From a virus: DNA of 60,247 bases. Position numbers and translations under genes: made by a program. The stretch covers positions 1 to 60,247 of the IMG/VR virus record IMGVR_UViG_3300028392_000069, one strand, 5' to 3'. Below, piece after piece: positions 38,689 to 46,376 of this stretch (position 1 is the first letter of the stretch; the number at the start of each line of letters is the position of its first letter). A model generated the notes under the pieces. It did not search any database. It saw nothing but the letters and a program-made list of their open reading frames with translations, and was not told the origin of the DNA.

Positions 38689-38929
38689 GTCATACCACCA
38701 CGCTGTAAGGATGGCGCTACAAAAGTATCATGATGGCCTGACCGTATCGGAATTAGCCGAGCGACTGGAGAAACCCCCCGAACCCGTTCGACGGGCGCTA
38801 ATAGCAATGTCCGATGCGTACATAGACAGATGGATTTCCGGTAGGGAACATAGAAAACAATGGGCCGCTGTATGGTGCGTAATAGTGCCGCCACAGAACT
38901 GCCCTAAACCAAAGGAAAAACCTATATGA
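38681..38929 (+). CDS. Small winged-helix-like protein
   Basis: 82 residues from a GTG that overlaps the preceding stop. VRMALQKYHDGLTVSELAER, then LEKPPEPVRRALIAMSDAYI looks like a winged-helix DNA-binding module, with WISGREHRKQWAAVWCV as the wing. A possible regulator of this phage. No ATG start available in the same frame before the HTH. Confidence 0.6.
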   Translation: MRKSYHHAVRMALQKYHDGLTVSELAERLEKPPEPVRRALIAMSDAYIDRWISGREHRKQWAAVWCVIVPPQNCPKPKEKPI

Positions 38930-39126
38930 CCGAACACGAAACCAACCTACGAGACTTAGCAGCAATGTTTGCTATGGCAGGACTATTAGTACGTAACTTC
39001 ACTGAACATGGAGAAGCTATTGTCCCCACTGCATTTAACTTAGCTAACGAATTTATGCAAGCCCGTAATCCTATTAAGGAAGAAGGCATAGCTGCGATTA
39101 AACCTAAGCGTACAAAAGGAGAGTAA
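38926..39126 (+). CDS. Small helical protein
   Basis: 66 residues: HETNLRDLAAMFAMAGLLVR, then an amphipathic helix and a basic end (IKPKRTKGE). The LRD.FA..AM.GLL pattern is usual in short phage proteins. ATGA-coupled. Function unknown. Confidence 0.65.
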   Translation: MTEHETNLRDLAAMFAMAGLLVRNFTEHGEAIVPTAFNLANEFMQARNPIKEEGIAAIKPKRTKGE

Positions 39127-39128
39127 AC

Positions 39129-39329
39129 ATGACTACGGGGATTGAATTTTTAAAACCTGAGAAAAAACGGACAGGGCGGGGACTCGGCAAGAAACCCGCG
39201 CTGTTCAGTACGAGCTTGCGACTATCGAAAGAGGTGATGGATTATTTCAACACCAATTTTCCACGGTCAAAGCAAGCCAAAATTAGAGAAATTCTTGCCG
39301 ATTACGTTAAAAAACAAACTTTGGAGTGA
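39129..39329 (+). CDS. RHH-like small DNA-binding candidate
   Basis: 66 residues, very basic N-terminus (KPEKKRTGRGLGKKPALFST), then SLRLSKEVMDYFNTNFPRSK, QAKIREILADYVKK. A short beta strand followed by two helices fits a ribbon-helix-helix fold; such dimers bind palindromes. This makes it a candidate binder of the repeated 15-bp site. Prediction only. Confidence 0.55.
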   Translation: MTTGIEFLKPEKKRTGRGLGKKPALFSTSLRLSKEVMDYFNTNFPRSKQAKIREILADYVKKQTLE

Positions 39330-39331
39330 AC

Positions 39332-39667
39332 ATGAAAAAGCCAACTGAAACAAAAGTGCAACCAGTAAAGCGGGCGCGTGGCCGACCACGTAAAAGTCCT
39401 TTGCCGGTAGTTCAAAAATACAGCGCAAGCCAACTAAAAACTGCTTTTCTACCGGATATGGTGAACCATCCACCGCACTACAAAGTAGGCGGCATTGAGA
39501 CCATTGACTTTATTAGGGCTAAGCTAACGCCCGATGAATTCCGTGGATATCTAAAAGGCAACGTGCTCAAATACTTGACTCGCGCAGGGCACAAGGGCAA
39601 TGCAAACGAGGACATTGACAAGATGGTGTGGTATGCCAACCGACTAAAAGAAACACAACACACCTAA
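39332..39667 (+). CDS. DUF3310 protein with AT-hook
   Basis: 111 residues from the ATG after GGAG. The N-terminus is basic with an AT-hook-like RARGRPRKSP. The body NHPPHYKVGGIETIDFIRAK, then YLKGNVLKYLTRAGHKGNAN, EDIDKMVWYANRL is the DUF3310 family (phage 'SaV-like' proteins, some called nucleotide kinase). Its TAA stop lies in palindrome 14. Biochemical role is uncertain. Confidence 0.8.
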   Translation: MKKPTETKVQPVKRARGRPRKSPLPVVQKYSASQLKTAFLPDMVNHPPHYKVGGIETIDFIRAKLTPDEFRGYLKGNVLKYLTRAGHKGNANEDIDKMVWYANRLKETQHT

Positions 39668-39677
39668 CATTGTTAGG
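39663..39677. promoter_or_regulatory. Palindrome site 14 (last site)
   Basis: CCTAACATTGTTAGG, spanning the TAA stop of the DUF3310 gene and just ahead of a terminator. Last site before the replication module. Confidence 0.85.
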
Positions 39678-39686
39678 GTAAACACC

Positions 39687-39709
39687 AACCCGCTTCGGCG
39701 GGTTTTTTT
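39687..39709 (+). terminator. Rho-independent terminator
   Basis: CCCGC-TTCG-GCGGG then seven T. Ends the palindrome-containing gene block; promoter P4 follows at once. Confidence 0.92.
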
Positions 39710-39720
39710 ACGTCTGTGTG

Positions 39721-39748
39721 TTGACAAAGTACAAGCATGTGATAAAGT
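39721..39748 (+). promoter_or_regulatory. Replication-module promoter P4
   Basis: TTGACA-16 bp-TAAAGT with TGA before the -10 (extended). First promoter without a palindrome in its leader. Confidence 0.7.
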
Positions 39749-39774
39749 AGGGGGGTAAACAACTGGAGAATTCG

Positions 39775-40113
39775 ATGACACCACGTATGGAAAACGCTCT
39801 AATCCTAGCTGACAAGTGCTGGGGGAAAGCCAGCATAGCCAACCCCGAATTTGTTGAGCGTTATTTAGAGTTAGCTGAGCAATTGTTAGCATCCAAGTCC
39901 GTAGTCCTTGGCGATGAGTTCCGAGAGTACTGCGCCGACAACCGACTATTTAGACCCCCCACATTGCACCCTAACGTATGGGTATCGGGCGTTCGAACCC
40001 TTAAAACACTTGGGTGGATAGAGCACAAGGGGTACACAACCCCAACTAAGTCGCACAACCACATGCCCTCAGTATCACTATGGAAGAGCATGTTGTATGG
40101 CGCAGACACCTGA
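39775..40113 (+). CDS. Hypothetical protein ahead of VRR-NUC
   Basis: 112 residues, ATG after CTGGAGA. ALILADKCWGKASIANPEFV, then a C-terminal wHTH-like part (LHPNVWVSGVRTLKTLGWIE, followed by HKGYTTPTKSHNHMPSVSLW). The end resembles a phage module seen before nuclease genes. Function unknown. Confidence 0.65.
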   Translation: MTPRMENALILADKCWGKASIANPEFVERYLELAEQLLASKSVVLGDEFREYCADNRLFRPPTLHPNVWVSGVRTLKTLGWIEHKGYTTPTKSHNHMPSVSLWKSMLYGADT

Positions 40114-40396
40114 AGCTAAAGTCAAGGCCAAGATTAAGGCTATCCTCAAAGAGCAGGGTATCTACTACGCCATGCCAATCGGCACAGGCTACGGTAATAG
40201 CGGTGTGCCTGACTTCCTCTGCTGCGTCAATGGCTATTTTCTAGCTATAGAAGCCAAGGCTGGCAAGGGTAAAGCTACCGCGCTACAAATAAAAAATATC
40301 AACGCAATTCACGATTGCGGTGGACAGGCATGGATTGTCAATGAAGATGACTTAGACAGCCTTGTTGAACACATTAAATTTTTAGAGGAGAAGTAA
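40097..40396 (+). CDS. VRR-NUC nuclease
   Basis: 99 residues. PD-(D/E)XK fold with PIGTGYGNSGVPDFLC, catalytic Asp39, Glu52 and Lys54 in AIEAKAGKGKATALQ, and the conserved Gln64. Standalone VRR-NUC proteins act as structure-specific nucleases in replication or recombination. Overlaps the gene before it and abuts the polymerase. Confidence 0.88.
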   Translation: MAQTPEAKVKAKIKAILKEQGIYYAMPIGTGYGNSGVPDFLCCVNGYFLAIEAKAGKGKATALQIKNINAIHDCGGQAWIVNEDDLDSLVEHIKFLEEK

Positions 40397-42214
40397 ATGA
40401 ACATCCTCACCATAGACTTTGAAACGTACTACTCACCCGAGTACGGACTAAAGAAGCTCACTACTGAGGAATACATACGCGACCCTCAGTTTGAGGTTAT
40501 TGGTGTATCAGTGCAGGTCAACGCTGGGGAGCCGGTATGGTTCAGCGGCAGTATGGTTGAAACCGCCGAATACCTTGCGCAGTTTGACTGGGGCAATTCT
40601 CTGGCCTTAGCACACAATGCGCCATTTGACGGAGCGATTCTTAGCTGGCATTTTGGGATAAAACCAAAGGGCTGGCTGGACACGCTTAGCATGGGGCGTG
40701 CGTTACATGGTACGGAGGTAGGTGGTAGCTTAGCGGTACTTGCGTCTTACTATGCATTAGGCGTTAAGGGGGACGAGGTTGTTAACGCTTTGGGCCTTAC
40801 ACGCGAGGACTTCCCCGCCGACCAGCTTGCACGATACGGTGAATACTGCAAAAACGATGTGGCCCTGACATGGGCGCTGTTCAACGCAATGGGGGATTTC
40901 CCGCCGACTGAGTTGCGACTCATTGACTTGACGGTGCGTATGTTCACCGAGCCTACCCTTGCTTTAGATTTAGCAATTTTGAATGAGAATTTAGAACGGA
41001 TAAGGTTTATAAAAGCACAGGCGCTAAGTGGGTACAAAAAAGAAGAATTGATGAGTAACCCCAAGTTCGCCGATTTGCTACGGGCGTTTAATGTACTCCC
41101 CCCAATGAAAGTTAGCCCCGCCACAGGCAGGCAGACGTATGCGTTTTCTAAGACCGACGAGGAGTTCAAAGCCCTACTTGACTACCCAATACATCAGGTG
41201 CAAGCATTGGTAGCTGCGCGATTAGGAACCAAGTCAACCATCGAAGAGACACGAACCGAGCGGTTTATTGGGATTGCCAGCCGAGGACTTATGCCAGTTC
41301 CCCTACGCTACTATGCAGCGCACACAGGGCGTTGGGGCGGTGATGACAAATTGAACCTCCAAAACCTACCACGCAATTCCCAACTCAAACAAGCCATCAT
41401 TGCGCCAGTTGGTTACGTAATCATCGACTCAGACTCTTCTCAGATTGAAGCCCGTACGTTAGCATGGCTAGCAGGGCAGGATGATTTGGTTCAAGCGTTT
41501 GAGGATGGTGAGGACGTATACAAAATAATGGCCTCGGCTATCTACGGCAAGCCCGAGAGCGAAATTACTAAAGATGAGCGGTTTGTAGGTAAGACAACCA
41601 TTCTTGGTGCAGGGTACGGCATGGGGGCGGCTAAGTTCCAAATGCAGCTTAAAAACTTTGGTGTTGAGGTTGGGTTAGATGAAGCCAAGCGCATCATTGA
41701 TACCTACCGTCAGACTTACCCAAAGATTACAGAGCTATGGAAAACCGCAGGGCAAGCACTGGAGAGCATTTTGCGTGGCAACGCAATGGATTTTGGTAGG
41801 GGCGGCATCCTAAAAGTAGATGGTAGGGATGGTACTTTGCTGCCTAATGGTCTGTACCTCAAGTACCCCAACTTACGTAAGCGCACCGACCCTGATACTG
41901 GTAAATCCGAATTGGTTTACGACACTAAAAAGGGTAAAACCACTATACCTAACCGCATATATGGTGGTAAAGTGATTGAGAACATGTGCCAAGCCCTTGC
42001 TCGTATTGTGATCGGTGAGCAGATGCTTATGATTGCCAAGAAGTACAAAGTGGTGATGACGGTACATGATGCTATTGCTTGTGTAGTGCCTGAAAATGAA
42101 ACAGAAACTGCTAAAGAGTACATCGAACTATGTATGCGCGTACGCCCCAAGTGGGCGCTTGAACTACCTTTGAACTGTGAGGCTGGATATGGAAAAAGCT
42201 ATGGGGACTGCTAG
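40397..42214 (+). CDS. DNA polymerase, family A, with 3'-5' exonuclease
   Basis: 605 residues. Exonuclease: DFETYYS (Asp7, Glu9), HNAPFD (Asp78), YCKND (Tyr150, Asp154). Polymerase: GRWGG, LNLQNLPR; motif A DSSQIEAR (Asp346); motif B R395-K399-Y407-G; motif C VHDA (Asp558). All catalytic aspartates are present; the Glu normally after the motif C Asp is Ala. Compact, without the N-terminal 5' nuclease of bacterial Pol I, like T7-type replicative enzymes. Replicates the phage genome. Confidence 0.95.
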   Translation: MNILTIDFETYYSPEYGLKKLTTEEYIRDPQFEVIGVSVQVNAGEPVWFSGSMVETAEYLAQFDWGNSLALAHNAPFDGAILSWHFGIKPKGWLDTLSMGRALHGTEVGGSLAVLASYYALGVKGDEVVNALGLTREDFPADQLARYGEYCKNDVALTWALFNAMGDFPPTELRLIDLTVRMFTEPTLALDLAILNENLERIRFIKAQALSGYKKEELMSNPKFADLLRAFNVLPPMKVSPATGRQTYAFSKTDEEFKALLDYPIHQVQALVAARLGTKSTIEETRTERFIGIASRGLMPVPLRYYAAHTGRWGGDDKLNLQNLPRNSQLKQAIIAPVGYVIIDSDSSQIEARTLAWLAGQDDLVQAFEDGEDVYKIMASAIYGKPESEITKDERFVGKTTILGAGYGMGAAKFQMQLKNFGVEVGLDEAKRIIDTYRQTYPKITELWKTAGQALESILRGNAMDFGRGGILKVDGRDGTLLPNGLYLKYPNLRKRTDPDTGKSELVYDTKKGKTTIPNRIYGGKVIENMCQALARIVIGEQMLMIAKKYKVVMTVHDAIACVVPENETETAKEYIELCMRVRPKWALELPLNCEAGYGKSYGDC

Positions 42215-42872
42215 TGTCGTATGGTCATTCAGTAGCTTAAAGACATTTCAACAATGCCCTCGGAAGTACTATCACACCAAGATAGCTAGGGATGTGGTTG
42301 AGCCTGACACAAAAGATACGTTGTACGGCAAAACGGCACATACTGTTGCCGAAGAATACATACGTGATGGAACCCCGATCCCCCCTGCGTTTGACTACAT
42401 GAAACCAACGCTGGACATATTAAAAGCGATACCGGGGGAGAAGTTATGCGAAGTAAAGCTTGGGTTGACAGAGAACTTAGAAAGCTGCGATTTCGATGCA
42501 CCGAATGTATGGTGGCATGGAATAGCCGACTTGGTGATTATCAATCAGGGGAAGAAGATAGCTCACTCGGTGGACTACAAGACAAGCAAGAGTGCGAGAT
42601 ATGCGGACGTGAAGCAACTCGATCTTGTAGCTTGTGGCCTGTTCGCCAAATTCCCCCAACTGGAGAAGATTAAATCGGCGCTAGTGTTTACAGTTTCTAA
42701 AGAATTTGTAAAGGCTATTCACCACAAAGAGATGTTTGTTAAGTACATGGAAACACCAGCTAAGGATGTTGCAAGGATTGAGACCGCGAAAGAAAATGGT
42801 GTGTGGAACCCTAAGAGCGGCCCGCTGTGTAAGTTCTGTGCAGTTAAAGATTGTGAATACAACAGGAGCTAA
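42189..42872 (+). CDS. Cas4/RecB-like PD-(D/E)XK nuclease
   Basis: 227 residues from the ATG six bases after GAGG; overlaps the polymerase end. FSSLKTFQQCPRKYY (Cys23), TAHTVAEEYI, GIADLVII, VDYKTSK form the PDDEXK_1 core. C-terminal C214-x2-C217-x4-C222 with Cys23 gives the four-Cys iron-sulfur pattern of Cas4/AddB nucleases. Probably a 5'-3' exonuclease acting in recombination. No cas genes are near. Confidence 0.88.
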   Translation: MEKAMGTASVVWSFSSLKTFQQCPRKYYHTKIARDVVEPDTKDTLYGKTAHTVAEEYIRDGTPIPPAFDYMKPTLDILKAIPGEKLCEVKLGLTENLESCDFDAPNVWWHGIADLVIINQGKKIAHSVDYKTSKSARYADVKQLDLVACGLFAKFPQLEKIKSALVFTVSKEFVKAIHHKEMFVKYMETPAKDVARIETAKENGVWNPKSGPLCKFCAVKDCEYNRS

Positions 42873-43153
42873 TGATGCCCTACGTCAATAAACCAAGACC
42901 ATACAAAAAAGAATACCAGCAGCAAGTAGAGCGAGGCGAATTGCCAAAGCGCATGGAGCGCCAACGTGCTCGAAACGAAATGGATGCTAAGGGTATTGAC
43001 CGTACAGGTAAAGACATAGACCATGCCATACCGCTATCCAAAGGTGGTACTAATGCGCCAAGCAACTTGAAGCTAAAAGCACCGAGTGCCAACCGTTCCT
43101 TTAGCCGCAACTCAGACCACACAGTCAAGGTCAACAAACCAAAGAAAAAATGA
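42872..43153 (+). CDS. HNH endonuclease
   Basis: 93 residues. A basic N-terminus (NKPRPYKKEYQQQVERGELP) precedes the HNH core KDIDHAIPLSKGGTNAPSNL and KAPSANRSFSRN. Starts at TAATG with the nuclease before it, and overlaps the helicase after. Could be a packaging nick/cos enzyme, a homing enzyme, or a replication nuclease; its place argues for the last. Confidence 0.82.
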   Translation: MMPYVNKPRPYKKEYQQQVERGELPKRMERQRARNEMDAKGIDRTGKDIDHAIPLSKGGTNAPSNLKLKAPSANRSFSRNSDHTVKVNKPKKK

Positions 43154-44535
43154 ACCTATCAGAATACGAATGGCCTAGGCCACACGGTTTTACACCGTTC
43201 GATCATCAGAAGTCCACTTCAGAATTTTTAATAAACAACCGTAAAGCCTTTTGCTTCAACGAGCAGGGCACAGGTAAAACGGCATCAGTGATTTGGGCGG
43301 TTGACTACTTGATGCAAGTAAGGGTAATTAAGCGCGTATTGATTGTCTGCCCCTTGTCGGTTATGAAGGCGGCATGGCAAGAGGACTTGTTTAAGTTTGC
43401 TATACACCGCAGAGTAGCTGTAGCGCATGGTGATCGTGAGAAACGCAAGCGCATTTTGCAGAGCAATGCTGAGTTTGTCATAGTCAACTTTGATGGTGTG
43501 CAGATCATCAAGAAAGAAATCTTAGACGGTGGATTTGACCTAATCGTCGTAGACGAGGCATCAGCCTACAAGAACGCGCAGACTGACAGATGGAAAACCA
43601 TGCGCGACCTGAGCCGTAGCATCAAAGGGTTATGGATGCTGACAGGTACTCCAGCAGCGCAGTCCCCCGTAGATGCGTATGGGCTAGCTAAATTGGTGAA
43701 CCCCAAAGGAGTGCCTTTGTTTTTCGGGCAGTTCAGGGATTCGGTCATGTACAAGATCAGTGACTACCGCTGGATACCCAAAGACTCTGCTAAGACTACA
43801 GTACACACTGTGCTGCAACCAGCCATCAGGTTTGAGAAGTCCCAGTGTTTGGACTTGCCCGATGTAACTTTTGTAGAGCGCGAAGCCCCCCTCACCCCAC
43901 AGCAAGTTAAGTACTACAACGTATTAAAGAAGCAGATGCTTTTTGAGGCAGCAGGGGAAGAAATCTCTGCGGTCAACTCAGCAGTAAAAATCAACAAGCT
44001 GCTTCAGATATCTGGCGGCGCAGTGTACTCGGATAACAAAGAAGTAATAGAGTTTGACGTGTCCAACCGATTGCAAGTGGTCAAAGAGATCATTGATGAG
44101 TCGAGCCACAAGGTGCTGGTGTTTGTTCCCTTCACGCACACCATTGAACTTCTAAACAAGTACCTAGCTAAGCACCATATCACATGCGACACAATCAATG
44201 GGGCAGTGTCGGCAAACCGCCGAGCCGAGATCGTTAAAGAGTTTCAGAACAACCCTGACCCCAAAGTGCTAATCATCCAGCCGCAAGCTGCATCCCACGG
44301 GTTAACCCTAACTGCGGCTAACACTGTTATTTGGTACGCTCCCACCTCCAGCGTAGAGACCTACCTCCAAGCCAATGCGCGTATTGATAGGCCGGGGCAG
44401 CGCAACCCTATGACCGTAGTACACATAACGGGTAGTCCAGTAGAGGCCCGCTTATACAGTTTACTGCGTGGAAACATCACAAATCATAACAAAATAATTG
44501 ATCTGTACCAACAAGAAATCATGGGAGCCCCTTGA
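43150..44535 (+). CDS. SNF2-type superfamily II helicase
   Basis: 461 residues. Walker A-like NEQGTGKTASV (about 37-47), motif II VDEASAYKN (about 134-142), motif III TGTPAAQS, and C-terminal ANARIDRPGQRNPMTVVHI. ATP-dependent DNA translocase, commonly encoded beside phage polymerase and HNH genes. Ends the P4 operon just before promoter P5. Confidence 0.9.
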   Translation: MNLSEYEWPRPHGFTPFDHQKSTSEFLINNRKAFCFNEQGTGKTASVIWAVDYLMQVRVIKRVLIVCPLSVMKAAWQEDLFKFAIHRRVAVAHGDREKRKRILQSNAEFVIVNFDGVQIIKKEILDGGFDLIVVDEASAYKNAQTDRWKTMRDLSRSIKGLWMLTGTPAAQSPVDAYGLAKLVNPKGVPLFFGQFRDSVMYKISDYRWIPKDSAKTTVHTVLQPAIRFEKSQCLDLPDVTFVEREAPLTPQQVKYYNVLKKQMLFEAAGEEISAVNSAVKINKLLQISGGAVYSDNKEVIEFDVSNRLQVVKEIIDESSHKVLVFVPFTHTIELLNKYLAKHHITCDTINGAVSANRRAEIVKEFQNNPDPKVLIIQPQAASHGLTLTAANTVIWYAPTSSVETYLQANARIDRPGQRNPMTVVHITGSPVEARLYSLLRGNITNHNKIIDLYQQEIMGAP

Positions 44536-44559
44536 CAATGTTCAATCCTGTGATACATT
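44532..44559 (+). promoter_or_regulatory. Replication-module promoter P5
   Basis: TTGACA-16 bp-TACATT, TGA before the -10. It overlaps the 3' end of the helicase gene (stop TGA within the -35). Leads the SSB-like/primase operon. Confidence 0.72.
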
Positions 44560-44605
44560 AGATGCGTGGGGAGTCACCCACACCTTAACCAATTAGGAGA
44601 ATTAG

Positions 44606-45025
44606 ATGGAAGAAGTTCTAGAAGCACCGAGAGTGTCAGTTGACAAGTTAGCTGCGCTCTACATACGCATACGCGACAAACGCGCTGAAGACAAACGAGC
44701 ATTTGAGGCCACGGATTCTGACTTGGAAGAGCAGATGAAAGTGCTGGCTACAGAGATGCTTGATGTATGCAAAAGCATGAACGCCGACAGCATCCGCACA
44801 GAACATGGCACGATCATTCGTTCAGTTAAGTCACGGTATTGGACTAATGATTGGGATTCAATGTACAACTTCATCGAGGAGCACAGTGCATTTGGCCTAT
44901 TGGAGAAACGACTTCATCAAACAAACATGAAGGACTTTCTTGTTGAGAATCCCGATGTTTACCCAAAAGGCATGAACGTCGAAAGCGAATACACCGTGGT
45001 AGTTAGACGAGCAAAGGAAAAATGA
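44606..45025 (+). CDS. Gp157-like helical protein
   Basis: 139 residues. Helix LAALYIRIRDKRAEDKRAFE, then EEQMKVLATEMLDVCKSMNA, followed by DSIRTEHGTIIRSVKSRYWT and a C-terminal V-rich end. This pattern is common in phages next to SSB and recombination genes. Role in replication accessory function is inferred. ATTAGGAGAATTAG precedes the ATG. Confidence 0.7.
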   Translation: MEEVLEAPRVSVDKLAALYIRIRDKRAEDKRAFEATDSDLEEQMKVLATEMLDVCKSMNADSIRTEHGTIIRSVKSRYWTNDWDSMYNFIEEHSAFGLLEKRLHQTNMKDFLVENPDVYPKGMNVESEYTVVVRRAKEK

Positions 45026-45026
45026 A

Positions 45027-45194
45027 ATGGCAGATTCAGAATTGAAAGTACGTGCGTTGCAATTTATTTTGCAGATATCGGAGAACGTACTGTTATCCGA
45101 CCAAGAAATGGAACCGTTGGCTATGGATAACTTAGACAACATATTGACTGGCGCACAGCAGATTTATGATTTTTTAAAAGGTGAAACTAAATGA
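45027..45194 (+). CDS. 55-residue helical protein
   Basis: MADSELKVRALQFILQISEN, then DNLDNILTGAQQIYDFLKGE, amphipathic helices, acidic. AAAGGAAAAATGAA lies ahead, and its TGA overlaps the next ATG. Could be a partner of the SSB-like protein; unknown. Confidence 0.65.
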   Translation: MADSELKVRALQFILQISENVLLSDQEMEPLAMDNLDNILTGAQQIYDFLKGETK

Positions 45195-46075
45195 GTAATT
45201 TGACTATTCTTGACCAATCGTTACCCGACTTCTTGCAAACTGCTGGAGTCAGTGAGCTTACGAAGCAATTGGCTGGCCGTAGCGGGGTTAAACGTATTGT
45301 CCCTAAGAACGGCATATTCCGCAAAATGGTAGGCGGCGAAGAGATGGGTAAAGTTAAGGGCGACCTTGATACTATTGTTGTTAACGCATCCCCCCATGTT
45401 GGACGTATTTTCTACGCGCAAGCATGGACTCCTGATGCCGAGCCGACTGCGCCTGACTGCTTCTCTAACGATGGACGTGCTCCCGATGCAGGTTCAACAA
45501 ACCCCCAAGCAGAGCGCTGCGATAGTTGCAATCAGAACATCAAAGGTTCGGGCCAAGGTAACTCCAAAGCTTGCCGGTATTCCCGCCGCATTGCACTGAC
45601 TTTGGTTGAAGACTTTAATACTTCTTTAGAAGGTTCTGTGTATCAAATGAACTTGGCATCTAAGTCTTTGTTTGGTGATAGCGCAGGGGACAATACCCAT
45701 ACGTTTGAAAACTACTCTAAGTACTTGAGCAACAACGGCAAGAGCTTGGACTACGTTATTACACAGATCAGCTTCAACGAAGAGAACGACAACCAATCCG
45801 TTCTGTTCACGCCGACTGGTTACATTAACAAAGCGCAGTACGCTGTAACTAGTAAGGTAGCCGCATTACCGGAAGTTCAGAAGATGGTAGTTATGACTCC
45901 GTATCAAGCGGATGTATCGGGACGTGCGCCTAAGTTGGAAGCCCCTAGAGCCCCTGCGCCTAAAGCCGAAGACCCTATTGGTGAGCCAGTGAAGCGGGCA
46001 TCGAAAGCGCCTGCTGTGCCGGTCACTAGAAAAGACCTTGACTCGGTAGTAAAAGCTTGGAGCGACGAGGAGTAA
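45191..46075 (+). CDS. Single-stranded DNA-binding-like protein
   Basis: 294 residues. The N-terminal half holds a beta-rich core (VKGDLDTIVVNASPHVGRIF). Cysteines CFSNDG, ERCDSCNQN and KACRYSRR (about 96-135) form a zinc-site candidate. The Pro/Ala/Lys-rich linker (EAPRAPAPKAEDP) ends in the acidic tail KAWSDEE, as in SSB and gp2.5/gp32-type proteins, where it docks partners. Placed between an accessory gene and the primase. SSB role inferred. Confidence 0.7.
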   Translation: MSNLTILDQSLPDFLQTAGVSELTKQLAGRSGVKRIVPKNGIFRKMVGGEEMGKVKGDLDTIVVNASPHVGRIFYAQAWTPDAEPTAPDCFSNDGRAPDAGSTNPQAERCDSCNQNIKGSGQGNSKACRYSRRIALTLVEDFNTSLEGSVYQMNLASKSLFGDSAGDNTHTFENYSKYLSNNGKSLDYVITQISFNEENDNQSVLFTPTGYINKAQYAVTSKVAALPEVQKMVVMTPYQADVSGRAPKLEAPRAPAPKAEDPIGEPVKRASKAPAVPVTRKDLDSVVKAWSDEE

Positions 46076-46078
46076 TCC

Positions 46079-46318
46079 ATGAGCTACGGATATAGCCAAC
46101 GACTTGTAGAAGCCAATAAAACGGCAGACCCTAGTTCGTGGGGCGTTCTCCTTGGTTCACGTTGCATTGAGTACGGCATACCTGTCAGTTATGTAGCTGG
46201 AAAAATTGGTGTAAGTCGGACAACGGTTTACAACTGGTTTTGGGGAGCTCGCTCCCCCAGCGTGAATCATTGCCAGCGTATCGCCGTACTTTTGCCCAAG
46301 CTTAAAAAGCTCAAATAA
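46079..46318 (+). CDS. XRE-like helix-turn-helix protein
   Basis: 79 residues. GIPVSYVAGKIGVSRTTVYN, then WFWGARSPS is a canonical HTH-XRE turn. The C-terminus is basic (LLPKLKKLK). The gene carries a GC hairpin (46242-46257) in its coding part and another after it. A phage regulator candidate, but it lies in the replication module and could equally adapt the replisome. Confidence 0.78.
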   Translation: MSYGYSQRLVEANKTADPSSWGVLLGSRCIEYGIPVSYVAGKIGVSRTTVYNWFWGARSPSVNHCQRIAVLLPKLKKLK

Positions 46319-46333
46319 ACCCAAGCGAATGTT

Positions 46334-46350
46334 TGGGGGCATCGCCCCCA
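46334..46350 (+). terminator. GC hairpin before primase gene
   Basis: TGGGGGC-ATC-GCCCCCA, seven-pair stem with no T-run, just after the HTH gene and before the primase ATG. A near copy of the hairpin inside the HTH gene. Attenuator or RNA-stability element. Confidence 0.5.
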
Positions 46351-46376
46351 GCGTAGCTGTCTCTAAAAGAAACACA

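Noticed and set aside
28316-39677. Palindromes as restriction/methylation targets only
   Set aside because: A 15-bp nearly invariant site is too long for common methylases, and no methyltransferase gene was recognised.
42189-42872. Cas4 of a CRISPR system
   Set aside because: Cas4-like cysteines are present, but there are no other cas genes or arrays; the polymerase/helicase context points to replication and recombination.
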